64,000 nucleotides of DNA from Ctenosaura bakeri (taxonomy: Eukaryota; Chordata; Lepidosauria; Squamata; Iguanidae). A model generated the notes under the pieces. The model did no database searches and was not told the DNA's origin. It saw only the letters and a list, made by a program, of their open reading frames with translations. Each line of letters opens with the position of its first letter. Positions within the stretch are counted from its first letter, which is position 1. The translations under genes were made by a program, and so were the position numbers. Location: assembly GCA_948474755.1 (NCBI GenBank), contig CAOLHI010002134.1:62001-126000 (forward strand), in the 5' to 3' direction. Shown one piece after another: positions 21,580-34,600 of the stretch.

Positions 21580-23046
21580 GATAATTCATTTTTATCACTG
21601 ATATCCATCCCAGCAAAGACATTGAGTCCATTTTTCCAAATCTTGAGTTAGCTCTTTCCATTTTTTATCATACCTCTTACGGTAACATTCATTATTTTTG
21701 TTCAATCCAAACTGCTAAATATTTAGCTTTCTGTTAAATCCTGTAATTTGTTTGAATTCAGCTCCTTCCTTCTCCCTCATATTTTTTTATATACTCTTGA
21801 GGTGATCATCCAAAAAAAGTACCAAACCATCTGTAAAAGCTTTATATTGAAATTTCCTTATCTGCACTCTTATTGCCACATATTATTGTTGACTGTGTCT
21901 AATGTCAAAGTAAACAGCAGAGGTGCCTGGTGCCTCCCAAAACTTCAGTCGGTGAAGTACGCTCTCCATTTAATCTTGTTGTTTGTTGAGAATGAATTGC
22001 TTCAATCCATGAAATGAAATTTTCTCCCGCCTTTTCAAAAATAACCAATTTACCATATTGAACACCTTCTCTGCGATAAAAGGCAGCTTTCTTTCATTAT
22101 GCTTTTCGTAATATTCGATTATGTTTAAAACTATCCTGATATTGTCACGCATCATTCTCTTAGACATAAAGCCATTCTTGTCTTCTTGAAGATGTTCTTG
22201 TAGTACTACCATGATGGTGGCAAAAATCTTATAGTCCGTATTTAATAGTGAAATAGGTCTGTAATTCTTTACATTCGTTCTGTGTCTGCCTTCTTTCCTT
22301 CCTTCTTAATCTCGTTTATTGTTATTTGAAGTGGTACTGAACATGCGCCAAGATTTTGTAATATTTTGTTGTAAAAATATCAGTTCCTGGTGATTTATCA
22401 TTCTTTATGTTCCTGATAGCTTCTACTATCACCATCACTGATTTGTTTAATGTCTCTCTTTGTTCAACTGAAAAATTTTATTCTTCCTCTCCAAGTATTC
22501 TTCTAATTCTGATTTTTTTTCTGAGGAGATATTGCTTAATAGCTTTGTGTGGTACGAATAAAATGCTTGTTTTATCTCCTCTTGCTTTGTTGTCTTCCCC
22601 TTCTTCGGTGTAATCTCTGCTATTATGTTTCCCATTATTTCGTGGTATCAATTTTTTCATTGTTCTGTTCACAATAGGATTCACTACTCCGTTGAAGTCT
22701 CCAATAACCACCACACTGTATCCTGTTACACACCGTTACATATCTTTGTATTTCAGCATTTATTTTGGCGAATTCTCCTTCAGCTCCTTTGGGTGTATAT
22801 ATTACTACTATTAATATCTTTTCTTGTTTTGTGTCAATTTCAATCGCAAGATAACAGCCATTATATCTTGAAACTTTATTTGCGCAACATATCTTGAATT
22901 CACATATATCAGTACGCCTCTTTTCTTCTGATTCGTAGTAGCCGCAAAGCAGCTCCCTAGTATAGGATTCCGTGCATATTTCAAATCTTGGGTTCTTATC
23001 CTAACTTCCTGTAAGGAAATCATATAAAATTTTTGCTTTTCCAGAT
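21580..23046 (-). mobile_element. L1 copy H, minus strand, decayed ORF2 5' half
   Basis: Reading down the minus strand from about 23,046, the endonuclease is seen ('LIFDHLEKQKFYMISLQEVRI', 'RNPILGSCFAA', then 'VVIGDFNGVVNP' about 22,713). A deletion joins it to the pre-RT linker ('GNIIAEITPKKGKTTKQEEIKQAFYSY', about 22,635), which leads to RT fingers and palm ('NYRPISLLNTDYKIF'-like at about 22,260-22,210, 'LQEDKNGFMSKRMMRDNIR' about 22,190). The palm is garbled near 'AEKVFNMVNW' (about 22,065). Sequence beyond RT is scarcely readable. The 5' end abuts plus-strand copy I. Confidence 0.75.
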
Positions 23047-24063
23047 GGTCAAAGATCAATTTGTTAGATAAGAGAATTGGACAAAGCAAAAACACACAGG
23101 AAAAAAGGAAATTTTTGCAAACCCCTAGAGAAAGAGGAAACCAGGAAGGAGGGGAAGAACTGTCAGGACCAGAAGGAGTAGACCAATAGGAGTAGAATCA
23201 CAGGAAGAGATTGAGCAACTGGAAAGAATTCAGGACAAAGAAGACGGAGAATACCAACAAGAAAGTGAGGAAGAAAACTAGAAGAAAATAAAGGAAAAGA
23301 AGGTAAGAAGGGGAGAGAAAGAAGAAGGGATGGAGGGATGGAGAGAAAAAATGGCATATAAACAAGTACTATCTTGGAACACAAAAGGCCTTATTTAAAT
23401 GCAGACAGATTTTTGTTTCACTATTTAGTGAAACAGATTTTTTTAGTGAAACAGATTTTTGTTTCACTATTTAGAAAAACAAAAACGATATAATCTGATA
23501 TAATCTGCTTGCAGGGAACGTGAATGACATACAAAGATGTATCTGAGGAATCCAAAATTAGGATACTGTTATACGACTGCTTAGCAAAAGAAAAAAAGGG
23601 GCATGGCAATATATATTAACGACAAACACACTGCTCAACAAGTTTATGCTGATCTGGCTGGACATTATCTTTTTGTAGAAGTCAACATAAAAGGCTGTAT
23701 GTTATCATTAGCTGGAATACATGCGACCACAGACAATAAAGAAAAATTTTATACCAAAGTTGGAAAGCAAATTTCTAAATTTTTGAATGACCGCCATCAA
23801 GAAAATGTATTAATAACGGGTGATATAAGCGGGGTCTTGAACCTAAGGGAGGATAGAACATCGGAAAAGCAAATTGAGAAAACCCAGGGAAGGTACCAAA
23901 CCTTTTTCCAAATGATGGACGAATTGACTGATTGACATTTGAACATTCAAGCGTGGATGAGAAAAAGGTTTCATGTTCCATTCAGACAGACATAAAATAA
24001 ATGTCGAGAATAGATTTCTTTGGCATCTAATATACTCTATTCACAAATTGAGGATATGGAAAT
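23047..24063 (+). mobile_element. L1 copy I: ORF1 tail and endonuclease part of ORF2
   Basis: About 23,090-23,340 is the Glu/Lys-rich ORF1 C-terminal tail, followed by ORF2 ATG at 23,351 ('MAYKQVLSWNTKGLI'). An AT-rich repeat insert (23,400-23,500) interrupts the endonuclease start. Then 'IICLQGT', 'YLRNPKLGYCYTTA', 'KKRGMAIYIN', 'ITGDISGVLNLREDR' (GDFN changed to GDIS) and 'FHSDRHK' are readable. The sequence stops at 'IEDMEI' (about 24,063), where another L1 begins. The metal/substrate Asn of the GDFN motif is lost. Confidence 0.75.
23400..23500. repeat. AT-rich short-repeat insert in the copy I endonuclease
   Basis: The motif ACAGATTTTTGTTTCACTAT recurs in varied spacing (about 23,403-23,475), alternating with AGTGAAAC so that GTTTCACT...AGTGAAAC hairpins form. 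GATATAATCT is then duplicated (about 23,488-23,507). The block separates two parts of one endonuclease reading sense. It could be slippage or a tiny foldback insertion. Confidence 0.65.
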
Positions 24064-27000
24064 ATTATAAGCGTAGACAAATATTCCACTACTTAGAAAA
24101 GAAAAAGATTGACATCATCTGTCTCCAAGAAACAAAAGTTAAGGAACAGGACGTTCGATTTCTCAGGAACCCCAAATTAGGAAGGAGTTTTTCTTCAAAT
24201 TTTCAGAAAAAAAAAGAGAGGGGTTGTAATGTATATTAACTCATCCTTTTCAGCCAAAGAAATCTTTAATGACTCAGAGGGTTACTATATAGGCGTAGAA
24301 ATTGAATCATTAGAGACTATATTGGCTTTTGGGATTTTTGCCCCTCAAGACCATAAAGCAAACTTTTTCTCTAAAATAAGAGAGGAAATTTTGAAATATG
24401 AACATCAAAAAGATCATTTTAATATTCTTCTGATGGGGGACAAGAATAGAGTTGTGGACCCAACAATTGATAGATCTAGTTGTAGGAAGAAAAATACTCA
24501 AGGTAAATTACCAAAAAGTTTCTTTGAAATGATAGAACTCTTAAATCTAACAGATGTCTGGCAATATAAATACTCTAAAAGACCAGGTTATACTTTTTAT
24601 TCAGACGTCCATAACTCTATGTCGAGGACTGACATATTTCTTACCTCATCGTGGTTAACATCTAGAGTGAATGAGATCGAGATTCTTCCTAGGATCTTCT
24701 CAGATCATAATCCCATAATGCTTACATTGCAAACAAATATAAGAAAGAGAGGAAATTGGAGACTGAATGAAGAACTTCTTAGAGACCAAGAATATCGAAA
24801 ACAAAAAAGGTGCTTAAATTATATTTTGCAGAGAACGATAACAATGAGGTCTCTCTTCCTATGTAATGGGACGCTAGTAAAGCTGTAATCAGGGAAGAAT
24901 TTATTAAATGGAATTCTGAATAAAGACAAAGGCAGAAAAAAAATATTAGAATTGACAGGGGATCTGAGGAACAAAGAGGAAGGATCTGAATAACATTAGG
25001 TAGGCAAATCACTATATTGAGAGAACAGATAAGGCAGGAAAATATTCATGAGATGGAAGAGAAACTGCGAAGAATTAAACAACAAAATTTTGAATATGCG
25101 GATAAACCTGGTTATCCTATAAACTTCGAAAAAGGAGGGAGAGGAATATGATTTTGAAAGTTAGGAGTGAGGGCAGACATTACAGATCAAGAGGAGATCA
25201 AGGACGTCTTTCATCAATTCTTTCAAGACCTTTATGAAAATAAAAACAAAATTTCTGGGAGATATTGCTCATTATTTAGAGACATCTAAACTATACCAAT
25301 TATCGGGAGAACAAAAAACTTTTTTGAATGCACCGATCAGGAAAAGGAGGTTGATAGTGCTATACAAATACAAAAGCTAAAAGAGGCTAAAGCACTAGGT
25401 CCTGATGGACTAACTTCGATTTACTATAAAGAATGCAAAGAAGAACTGCTATCTCCTCTTACTAAATTATTCAATCAGATTACTAGATTAGGGATACCCG
25501 AAACCTGGAAAGAAGCCACTATAGTTATAATTTTGAAAGGATAGGGACCCTCTATCTCCTAATAGTTATAGACCTGGAAAGAATTATTTCCTCAATACTG
25601 ATTATAAAATATTTACTAACATTCTTGCTGAGAGACTTAAAATGGTCCTTCAAGATTACGATCAAAATGGCTTCATACCAGGGGTTCGAGAAAATATAAA
25701 AACAGTAATTAGTATGATTGAATATTTTGATAAACACAATGAAAAGGAGTTGGCAATGCTTTTTGTCGACTCAGAAAAGGCGTTCGACAACATCAACTGG
25801 CAATTCATGTTTGCGGCTTTGAAAAAAATGGACTTTGGGGAAATGATTTCATGGCCTGGATTCATCAATTATATGCAGATGCAACAGCCCAAGTGGTAAT
25901 TAACGGTGAGAGAACAGATAAGATAAAAATACAGAAAGTGACAAGACAGGACTGTCCTTTATCTACATTGATATTTATAGCTATATTGGAGCTATATAGC
26001 TTCTATTAAATATTAGACAAGATCAAAATATCAAGGTTGTGAAGGTTGTGAAGATAAAAGATCAAAACTACAAGTTATTGGGGTTTGCTGACGACTTACT
26101 TTTCTCAGAAAAGCCAATGGAAGACATTAAGACAATTACAGTTAAAATTAAGGAATTTGGAGATTTGGCTGTCTTCAGGATTAATAAGGAAAAAACAAAG
26201 CGTTTGCTTAAAAATATGACTAAGTATAAAAAAATGTCTCCTTTCTAGAAATACGGATTTTCAAAGTGTTCAGCAAATAAAATACTTGGGCATAACCATA
26301 GCGCATCAAAATAATTTGCTTTTCGAGCTAAATTATGAAAAGATTTGGAAACGAATTCAATCTGACATGATAAAATGGTCTAGACTACAACTCTCTCTTC
26401 TAGGTAGAATTGCCATAGTAAAAATAAATATCCTCCCGAGGATGAATTATCATTTATTTAAGAGAACGAACTACAGAGAAATACCATCGTGGGTCTCCCC
26501 CAGGAGGCTTTCCATGCACCGTTTAAAAACAAGGAAGATAAATGGTTAACATATGATTTGATCAGGATAGAAGGGGGAGAAAAAATATTCAAAAAAAGGT
26601 CGCAATTAAACGATTCAGGTTTAAACTGCCAATGGTTTCTTTATCATCAATTGAGATGATTCAGGATTGATATGAAGCTTCAAGGAATAACTAAATATCT
26701 AAATTTTACAAACTATTACTAGAACAGCGCTTGGAGCCAGAAGTGGTCAAGGAGGTAATGATCAAGTGGGCCAGAAACTTAGGTAGAGAAATAAAGTTGG
26801 AAAATTGGGGAAATAGATGGCAAATTACAATGAAATTCACATGTGCACAAAGTTTAAAAGAAAACTATATCAAAATGTTCAATCGGTGGTACATGGACCT
26901 GGATAAACTGTCAAAAATCTATAAATCTCATTCTAGTATCTGTTGGAAATGCAAACATTCAATAGGTACTTTTTTCCATTTGTGGTGGCAATGTCCGCTT

Positions 27001-27911
27001 ACTAAGCAATTTTGGAAAGAAATAAAATTGGAAATCTCTAGGATACTTATGGTACAAATTCCACTAACTCCGGAATTCTTCCTATTGAATATGAAACACC
27101 AATTGAATGATTATACTGGGAAAAAGTATGGGAGGATACTCCTATATCTAATTACGGTGGCAAGAGTAGTGTTTGCCAAGAGGTAGAAAAACATTAATAT
27201 ACCAAAACTTGATGAGTGGTACAGGAAAATATTAGAATATGCTACACTAGATTGCTTAACTTTACAACTAAAGCGAGAAGTAGCATATAACACAAACACT
27301 CAGGATATTTATATATCTCAAGTCTGTTTGATTTAGCAAATACTTTTTCTCAAGTTTAAGAACGAAAATCCTGTTATACATAAGGAGGTTTAGAGCTCAG
27401 TCACTGTTTATCAGAATTTTTCGGCAAAATTGTCCACGTCCTCTCTTTTTACTTTATCATATAAACGCAGAGATAACATGAAGAGGAAATTGTAGGGGAA
27501 GAAATAATCAAGATAAGAAGGAAACTAGATTTTTGATCTAGTAAAATGTTATGAATGCAGGTATAAATGTAAAATAAAGGAAAGACATAGAAGAGAGAAA
27601 AGATCTTATGTTTAGCTAGATATATCAAAATTAGTTAAAGGAAGCTGGAAAATGCACCAAAATAATGTTTCTTTTTTTCCCCTTGTTTTGGCTACAGCTC
27701 TATTCAATTATATCTGGTGTCGGAAAGGTATAGACTTTATAAATGATAAGTGTTATGTGTATTTTAGACATTATTATATCAGTTGCAATAGTGAATGCAA
27801 GATATAGTATAATATGTCTTGAGTTGATTGTGGTGTTATTTGTCTGTCTGTTTTTTTTGTTTGCTGTCTTAAATGTATATGAATGCTAATAAAGACCAAT
27901 TTAAAAAAAAA
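24064..27911 (+). mobile_element. L1 copy J, 5'-truncated near the ORF2 start, with 3' tail
   Basis: The copy begins at the endonuclease N-terminus right after copy I and runs to a poly(A) at 27,900-27,911, preceded by AATAAAG (27,887-27,893). It is 5'-truncated by ORF1 plus about 15 ORF2 codons. The 3' UTR spans about 27,330-27,899. Orientation and order continue the head-to-tail run I, J, K. Confidence 0.85.
24069..27330 (+). pseudogene. L1 copy J ORF2 (endonuclease-reverse transcriptase)
   Basis: The endonuclease is nearly continuous from 24,069 to 24,880: 'RRQIFHYLEKKKIDIICLQETK', 'LLMGDKNRVVDP' (GDFN to GDKN), 'SMSRTDIF' (SRID to SRTD), 'FSDHNPIML'. The linker and RT fingers are in several frames ('KALGPDGL', about 25,395). 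The palm shows 'MLFVDSEKAFDNINW' (about 25,758), 'KVTRQDCPLSTL' (RQGCPLSPL degraded) and an intact 'FADD' (26,084-26,095). Thumb sequence is partly deleted near 26,470. The C-terminus is well kept: 'KWARNLGREIKLENW', zinc motif 'CWKCKHSIGTFFHLWWQC' (26,941-26,994), 'LTPEFFLLNM'. The last readable stretch is about 27,190-27,320. Multiple frameshifts inactivate it. Confidence 0.87.
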
Positions 27912-28860
27912 ACTTCAATTTTATAATTCTCTAAGGGAAATCTTATTAAAGATGAATATACATATGTATACGAAAATTCTATATTATGTAAAAAAGTCAA
28001 TCTATATAATTTTTTCGGGTTTATTTTAATAAAAATAATGAAAAAAAAGCGAAGTTGATCACAAAGGGCTATACAACACGTTAGCTCCAATTAGTTGAGA
28101 TATGAGATAGAAAAAAGAGAATATCATTAGACGAGATGGGATTTTATAAAATATTGAAAGAGCACAACGACTTTTAAGTAAAATTTACAAAATGCGTTTA
28201 AATCTGGAATTAGAAAAAGATGTAGTTAAGAATAATATGATAAAATGGTCACAAGATTTAGGGTATTCAATAACAATGGAACATTGAGAAAATAACTGAA
28301 AGATAAATCAAGAGCTCATGATAAGCTATAATTAAGTTCCCTATGTCACCTTAGGTATATCTCTTAGATATGTTTGATAGCACAGATTTCTTAACAAGGA
28401 AATACTCTTACATGATATATGTGGCCAGAATTATATTTGAAAAAATTGTGAAGAGACGAATATATCCTCGGTAGAATATTGGCTGTGGATATTTTACGAG
28501 CAGAAATGAATGAATTAACATTGTTATTAGAAAATAAACAAGAATACTTTCAAACAAGAATCGGAAATATAACCCAAATGTGGAAAGAGAAATGTGGAAA
28601 CATGCAGTGAGTATTTAGTGAGTTTATGAGAAAGTAATAATATAATCGAAATGATTGGTTAAAAAAAATGTCAAATTCTATCATTAATCAGAGACGGTGA
28701 AAGGCAATAAAGATTAAGATCAAGCCGGATTAAAATGAAGATGAACATATTACATAAATGTGAAGAAAAAGGAAGTCAGTAGGTGTTCGGGGATTATGTA
28801 TGTATGAAAGGATGTAATATGTAAGTAGGTTGTACTGTGGATTTTTAAATTGTTTAATGT
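27912..28860 (+). mobile_element. L1 copy K, very decayed ORF2 C-terminus and 3' UTR
   Basis: After the tail of copy J, plus-strand L1 C-terminal motifs reappear: 'RLNLELEKDVVKNNMIKWSQDLGYSITMEH' (about 28,196-28,287) and traces of 'VARIIFEK...EYW' (about 28,420-28,475). An AT-rich presumed 3' UTR follows to about 28,860. It has more stops than copy J, so it is probably older. Confidence 0.65.
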
Positions 28861-29240
28861 TTAATATTAAATGTTTAATGGTTTAAGGTACTTGAAAATT
28901 GAGAGAGAGAGAGTGTAGTATATATTTGGAATATTTTGGAAAGTATCATTTCAATTATGTTACTATAATTATGGAAAGCTCTAAGACATCTTCGCAGAGA
29001 GCTTTGAAAGTGTTGCTTTCAAATAACTGTAGAAGTACTCAGATTAATTGACCATCATATTCTCTGCTCCCCCACTCGCATTTAGATTTTGAGGGCAGTA
29101 TGTTGGGAGACACATTTCAAAATTAAAAAACAATAACAGAAGAAAATGATCGCTTTCAGCCCTACTGGTAACTTCCAGACTATGAATAACAGTAAGCAGG
29201 TTAGCAGAAACCGCAATATAATTAATCAACCGTACTCTCC
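28861..29240. other. Unassigned AT-rich spacer with a (GA)n microsatellite
   Basis: A short (GA)n run at about 28,902-28,914 is the only clear feature. No gene or known repeat is recognised up to the satellite that starts near 29,240. Confidence 0.5.
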
Positions 29241-29680
29241 TCTATTGGTGACATACGTGACGCGGGTTTCGGTCCATGTTGCACCTACCAGTGGGTGACG
29301 CATTTTTTGGTCCCCGTCACGTCAACCTTCGGGTGATGCGTTTTTCGTGCCCCATCGTGCCCCATTGCATTTTTGTGTCAAACGGCAAGTTTTGCATTTT
29401 TTGGCCTCTCGGAGAGTTACGATTTTGTGGTACTATCATGCACACCTATCGGTGTTGCGTTTTTGGGGCTCTTTCACATCCACCCGCCGGTGTTGCATTT
29501 TTCGGACTTGGTCTAACGAGGGGTGACATTTCTCTCAGGCCAAGTTGTGCCAACCTGTGGGAGACACATTTTTTGGTCTACTTCGCGCCTACCCGCAGGT
29601 GATGCTTTTTTCGGGACCCTTCGTGCCCACCCGCAGGTGACTAGTTTTTTGGGCTTCGTTGCGCCCACTCATGTCCTTCT
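29241..29680. repeat. ~40-bp satellite, left block
   Basis: Imperfect head-to-tail units of about 38-42 bp resemble TTTTTTGGGCTTCGT, CGCGCCCACC, CGCAGGTGATGCA in order; about 11 units are visible. The same family in the same orientation reappears at 41,571-41,690. The array therefore appears split by the L1 complex between the two blocks. The 108-codon open frame here (29,276-29,602) is a by-product of the repeat. Confidence 0.85.
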
Positions 29681-29689
29681 AAATCTGAC

Positions 29690-30991
29690 AATTTAGCAAC
29701 ATCCATTCCTATACATTAGCATTCTTTAACTTCCTCTCACTAACCAGCTAAGCATACTTACTTTCATATTTAAATCATCCTGTTAAGCCGTAATGTTTTT
29801 CATAATACTCTTTTTTGCATTTTGTCTTTATCCAGTCCTATTACTCAAAGCAGATCAACACCAAATTATAAGCCCATCTATTCTAATCATTCGTATAGAC
29901 TGATTAGTGCAAGCTTACCCCATTGTTCTTCCCATAAAGGGTTTACAATATCCCATTCCTCTCTAAACTTCTCTTTACTCTGATTTGCCAATTTTAACGT
30001 GAGCTTATCCATTTCGGCCGGATCATATAGTTTGTTGATCCATTCTTCTATTGTTGGTATGGCTGAATCTTTCCACATCTTTGCGAACACGAGTCTCGCT
30101 GCATAAACCATATAACAGATGACTCTCCAATGTTTCTTTCTCACCTTCTCATCTATATCATTGAACATATTTAAAAGAAATATTTCAGCTGTAATCGTAA
30201 ACCTAGTTTTCAAACATTTAACCATCTTATCATGGACTTGCACCCACTATTTCTGGGCTTCCTTACATTTCCACCAACAGTGGAAGAAGGAGCCTACTTT
30301 TGAACACTTCCAACACTTAGTTGGTAATTTGCTTTTTTTCATTTTTGCGATTTTAACTGGGGTTAAATACCATCTGTAAAAAACTTTTATGTAATTCTCT
30401 TTAAGATTGTTACTTTTGGTGAATTTCAGATTAAGCTTCCACGCTTTCTCCCAATAATCTAATGATAAGGTTTTACCCAGATCTTGTGCCCATCGTAACA
30501 TATCTTTAATTACTTCTTTTTCCATTTCTAGATTCAACAAAATTCTATAAATCTTACTTAATTGACCTTTCTCATTTGCTTTCAGCACCTTGTCTAATTC
30601 GGTATCTTCTAAGGAAATTCCTCTCACTTTCATATCTAGCCTAAATTTGGCACATATTTGACCATATAGAAACCAATGAGAATTATATCCTTCCTGCACC
30701 AGTTCTTCTCTACTCTTCAGTTCGATCGTGTTCCCTCTTATTTGTTTTTTTACTCTGTCCCCATATGACAACCACTCTTTCATCTTTTTTCCAATCTATA
30801 AAAGGCCTCGTGTGGTGAAACCCAATATGGTACCTTCAAGTAAATCTTTTTCCTAACCAAACTTGAAGAACCGCCTTCCTAATATAATGATCCATATATT
30901 CTTTATTAACTTCATGCTTGTCATACCATAGGTATGCGTGCCAACCGAAATAAATAAATCTTGTTCCTAGACCAATCCTATATAAAGTTTC
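29690..30991 (-). mobile_element. L1 piece L: 3' part of a minus-strand L1 split by copy M
   Basis: On the minus strand from about 30,980, the C-terminal third of ORF2 is readable: 'GWHAYLWYDKH' (about 30,940), 'KSREELVQEGYNSHWFLYGQ', 'WAQDLGKTLSLDYWEKAW', zinc motif 'CWKCSKVGSFFHCWWKC' (about 30,310-30,260), 'LLNMFNDIDEKVRKKHWRVICYM', and a tail to 29,887. About 200 bp of 3' UTR follows. It joins piece N once copy M and one of the two 15-bp direct repeats are taken out, giving an element already lacking about 1 kb between the RT palm ('AFDNV') and 'GWHAY'. Confidence 0.82.
30977..30991. repeat. Target-site duplication of L1 copy M, left copy
   Basis: CCTATATAAAGTTTC directly precedes the T-run that is the poly(A) of copy M on the minus strand. 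It matches CCTATATTAAGTTTC at 37,831-37,845 with one mismatch over 15 bp. Duplications of this size are typical of L1 target-primed reverse transcription. Confidence 0.88.
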
Positions 30992-31689
30992 TTTTTTTTT
31001 AAATTTTTTTTATTAAAAATAAATTTTATTATCCAACAATACTTTCAAATCAATACATACTTACAATACAATACAATACAACATACTACCAAAAATACAC
31101 GTACACATAAATACAACATATAAGTGAACAAACAAAACATATAAAAACATACATACATAAGAAAAACATACATACCCATTCCTAATCACTTATTTTATTA
31201 GTCCATATAGGTGATGCATATTCAATACTTCTCTTGCATCACACTTCCTGAAACTTACTATTTATATTACTAATCTTCTATACATAACCCATTCTTCTTC
31301 CATCCAACAGAACGACTTCTTTTTCTCTGTCTATTGGGCGCTACTTTCCTCTTCTTCTTTAACTTCCAGATTAATTTTACATTTACTGCTTTTTCTGTAT
31401 TCTACTCTTATTTACTTTCCTCCTCTAAATATATCCTCTTTATATTACAACTCATACAATGCAATCTCATTATACTTACTAATATTTACTTTTCTACCAT
31501 CTTATCTAATTCTCAGATATAATCCTTATCTTAAATATTATCTTCAATCTCCTCAAAAAAAAAATCCTCTAGTTCGATGTTACCGACTCTCTCTCTCTCT
31601 ATATATATATATACGTAAATATACTTTCATTATTTCTCTTTTATTGCATTTACATCGTAACACTTCCTTCAATCTATTATTCATACATA

Positions 31690-34600
31690 CCTATCAATGC
31701 GTTTTTGCCCCAAAGCTTATCCCATATTGGCTTTAAAATCTCCCATTCTCTATTAAACACTTCTATCGATTTATTTTGTAAATACGACGTTAACTTATTC
31801 ATTTCTGCCAAATCATATAACTTCTGTATCCATTCCTCTATTTGGGGGGTATTTTCTGCCTTCCAGTATTTCGCAAATCCTTGCCGCGTAAATCATATAG
31901 CATATGATCCTGGAATGCTTTTCCCTAATTTTTATATCTATCTCATCTAAAATATTCAGAAGGTATATTTTCGGGGAGAATGTAAATTTAACCTTAAACA
32001 ATTTAATTGTTTATGTATCTATAGCCAGAATGTTTTGGCTTTTACACATTTCCACCACATGTGGAAAAACGATCCTATTCCTTTGCATTTCCAACATTTA
32101 GTTATTTGCTTATTTTTATTCATTTTAGATATTCGAGTCGGAGTTAGGTACCACCTATAGTATATCTTATAAAAATTTTCCTTTAGATCATAACATCTAG
32201 TGAACTTTTGGTTTATTTTCCAAGCTCTCTGCCATTGATTTAAAGAGATTGGGTGACCTATATCCTGGGCCCATTTTATCATATTTGTTTTGATTATCTC
32301 TTGTTCTAAATCTAGACTTAATAATAATTTATAAATTTTGCTTAACGGTCTTTCTACTCCTGGTTTCATTATTTTATCAAATTCATTTTCCTCTATAGTT
32401 ATTCCTCTATCCTTCATATCTTCTTTGAATTTTATCGCTAATTGATTATGAAGGAACCAATGTGTTGTAAAACTGTCTGCTATTAATTCTTCTCTCGTTT
32501 TTAGTCTTATATCATCTCCTAATTTTTTAATTATACCTTTGTATGTTAACCATTCTTTTGTTCTTATTTTCTCGAATCTGTGAAATGCTTCGTGTGGGGA
32601 GGTCCAATATGGTATTCTCAAATATAATTTTTTCCTAAAATTTAACCAAACTTTTAAAATTGCTTTTCTAATGTAATGGTCCATGAATACCTTATTATTT
32701 CTCTGTTTGTCATACCAGACGTATGCATGCCAGCCATAATGCAAATTGAATCCCTCTAAGCTTAGTAATTTTGAATTTTCTAATAGAATCCATTCTTTCA
32801 TCCAAACTAATGTAGCTGCTTCATAATATAACTTTAAGTCTGGCATACTTAGACCTCCTTTCTCTTTTGATTCTTTTAGATATTTCCATTTAAGTCTAGG
32901 TTTCCTACCTCTCCAAACAAATTTGCTAAGATCTTGCTCCCATCTTTTAAATATTCTATCGTTCACTAATATTGGTAAATTTTGAAATAGGAACCCTATC
33001 TTTGAAAGAATATTCATTTTTATTGCGGAAATTCTCCCTAATAAGGATGTTTAACTTCTCCCATTTCTTCAAATCTTCTTGGATTTCTTGCCAAATTTTC
33101 TTATAGTCATTTTCAAATAGTTCTGAGTTGTTTTTTGTGACTGATATTTCCAAATATTTTACTTTCTTTACTATTTTAAATCCTGTAACCTTCATTAATT
33201 CTGATTCTTGCAATTGAGTCATGTTTTTTGTAGTCATAACTGACTTATCTTTGTTAATCCGTAGACCCGCTATTTGTCCAAACTCTTTCAATGTTTCCAT
33301 AAGCGATCTAATACTTTCTTTTGGATTTTCTAATATTAGTACCATGTCGTCAACGAATGCTTGAATTTTAAATTCATATCCTTTAATCTTCATACCCCTT
33401 ATTTCCTTATCCTTTCTAATTTTAATCATTAGCATTTCTAAACATATAATAAAAAGCAATGGAGAAAGTGGGCATCCCTGTCTAGTACCTTTATTAATAT
33501 TAAACAAATTTGATTTCTCTCCATTAATTATTAAACACGCTTTTTGAACTCCATAAATTGCCCGTATCCACTCTCTATATCTTTTACCAATTCCTACTTT
33601 GTTCATTACTTCAAACAAAAAATTCCAGCTCACGTTATCGAAGGCCTTTTCTATATCCAAAAATACTAATACCAGTTCCTTTTGATTCATCTTTTGATAG
33701 TATTCTATTGTGTCAATAATCACTCTTATATTATTTTTTAAATGTCTACCTGGAAGAAATCTGTTTTGATCTTCGTGAATCCATCCCATCATTATTTTCT
33801 TTAATCTATTTGCTAATATTGAAGTAAAAATTTTATAATCTATATTTAGCAATGAGATAGGTCTATAATTTCTTTTATCTAATTTATCTTTGCTTTCTTT
33901 CGGGATTAATACGATATTAGAATCTTTCCACGAGTTTGGTAATTCTTTATTATTATTAATGGAATTTATAACTTGAACTAACAAGGGGGCTAATAAATCT
34001 TGAAAAGTTTTATAATACATCGCTATAAATCCGTCTGGTCCCGGAGCTTTCCCTTCTTTCAAACTCTTTATTGCATCTTTGACTTCCTCCAGTGTGACCG
34101 GTTTATCTAAATCTTCTCTTTGTATTTCTAAAAAGCCCAAAATAGCCACCTGCTCCAAAAAGACCTCAGTCATATTTTTTTGTTCTTGTGATTGGGCAGT
34201 GGTCAGATATAGTTCTAGGCAATGTTTCCATATTAACAATATGTTTTTTTTAATTCCGAGGATATGAAAAATCTGTCTATTCTTGACCATGATTTATGTC
34301 GGTCTGAGTAAAATGTGAAATCTTCTTCATTTCTCTTTCTATTTCTATTTCTCACATTACTTACTTCTTCCAGTGACATGCAGTCTAATAAATCAAAGAA
34401 ACATCTTGGTAGTTTTCCTTGATTTACTTTAATGTTTCTCGACTCTGAACCTGATCTGTCTGTTAAGGGATTCAAGACCCCGTTCCAATCACCCAGTAAG
34501 ATCATTTTGTAATTCCCCAAATCCATTAAGATTTCTAATAGTTTTTGATAGAATTTACTTTTATTCTCTTGACATCCATGTACTGCTACTACTAATATTT

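Noticed and set aside
21580..24063. H and I as another twin-primed L1
   Set aside because: The endonuclease would have to be present twice, over nearly 1 kb, which twin priming does not usually produce; two separate insertions are simpler.
29276..29602. 108-codon open frame
   Set aside because: It lies wholly in the ~40-bp satellite and follows its period.
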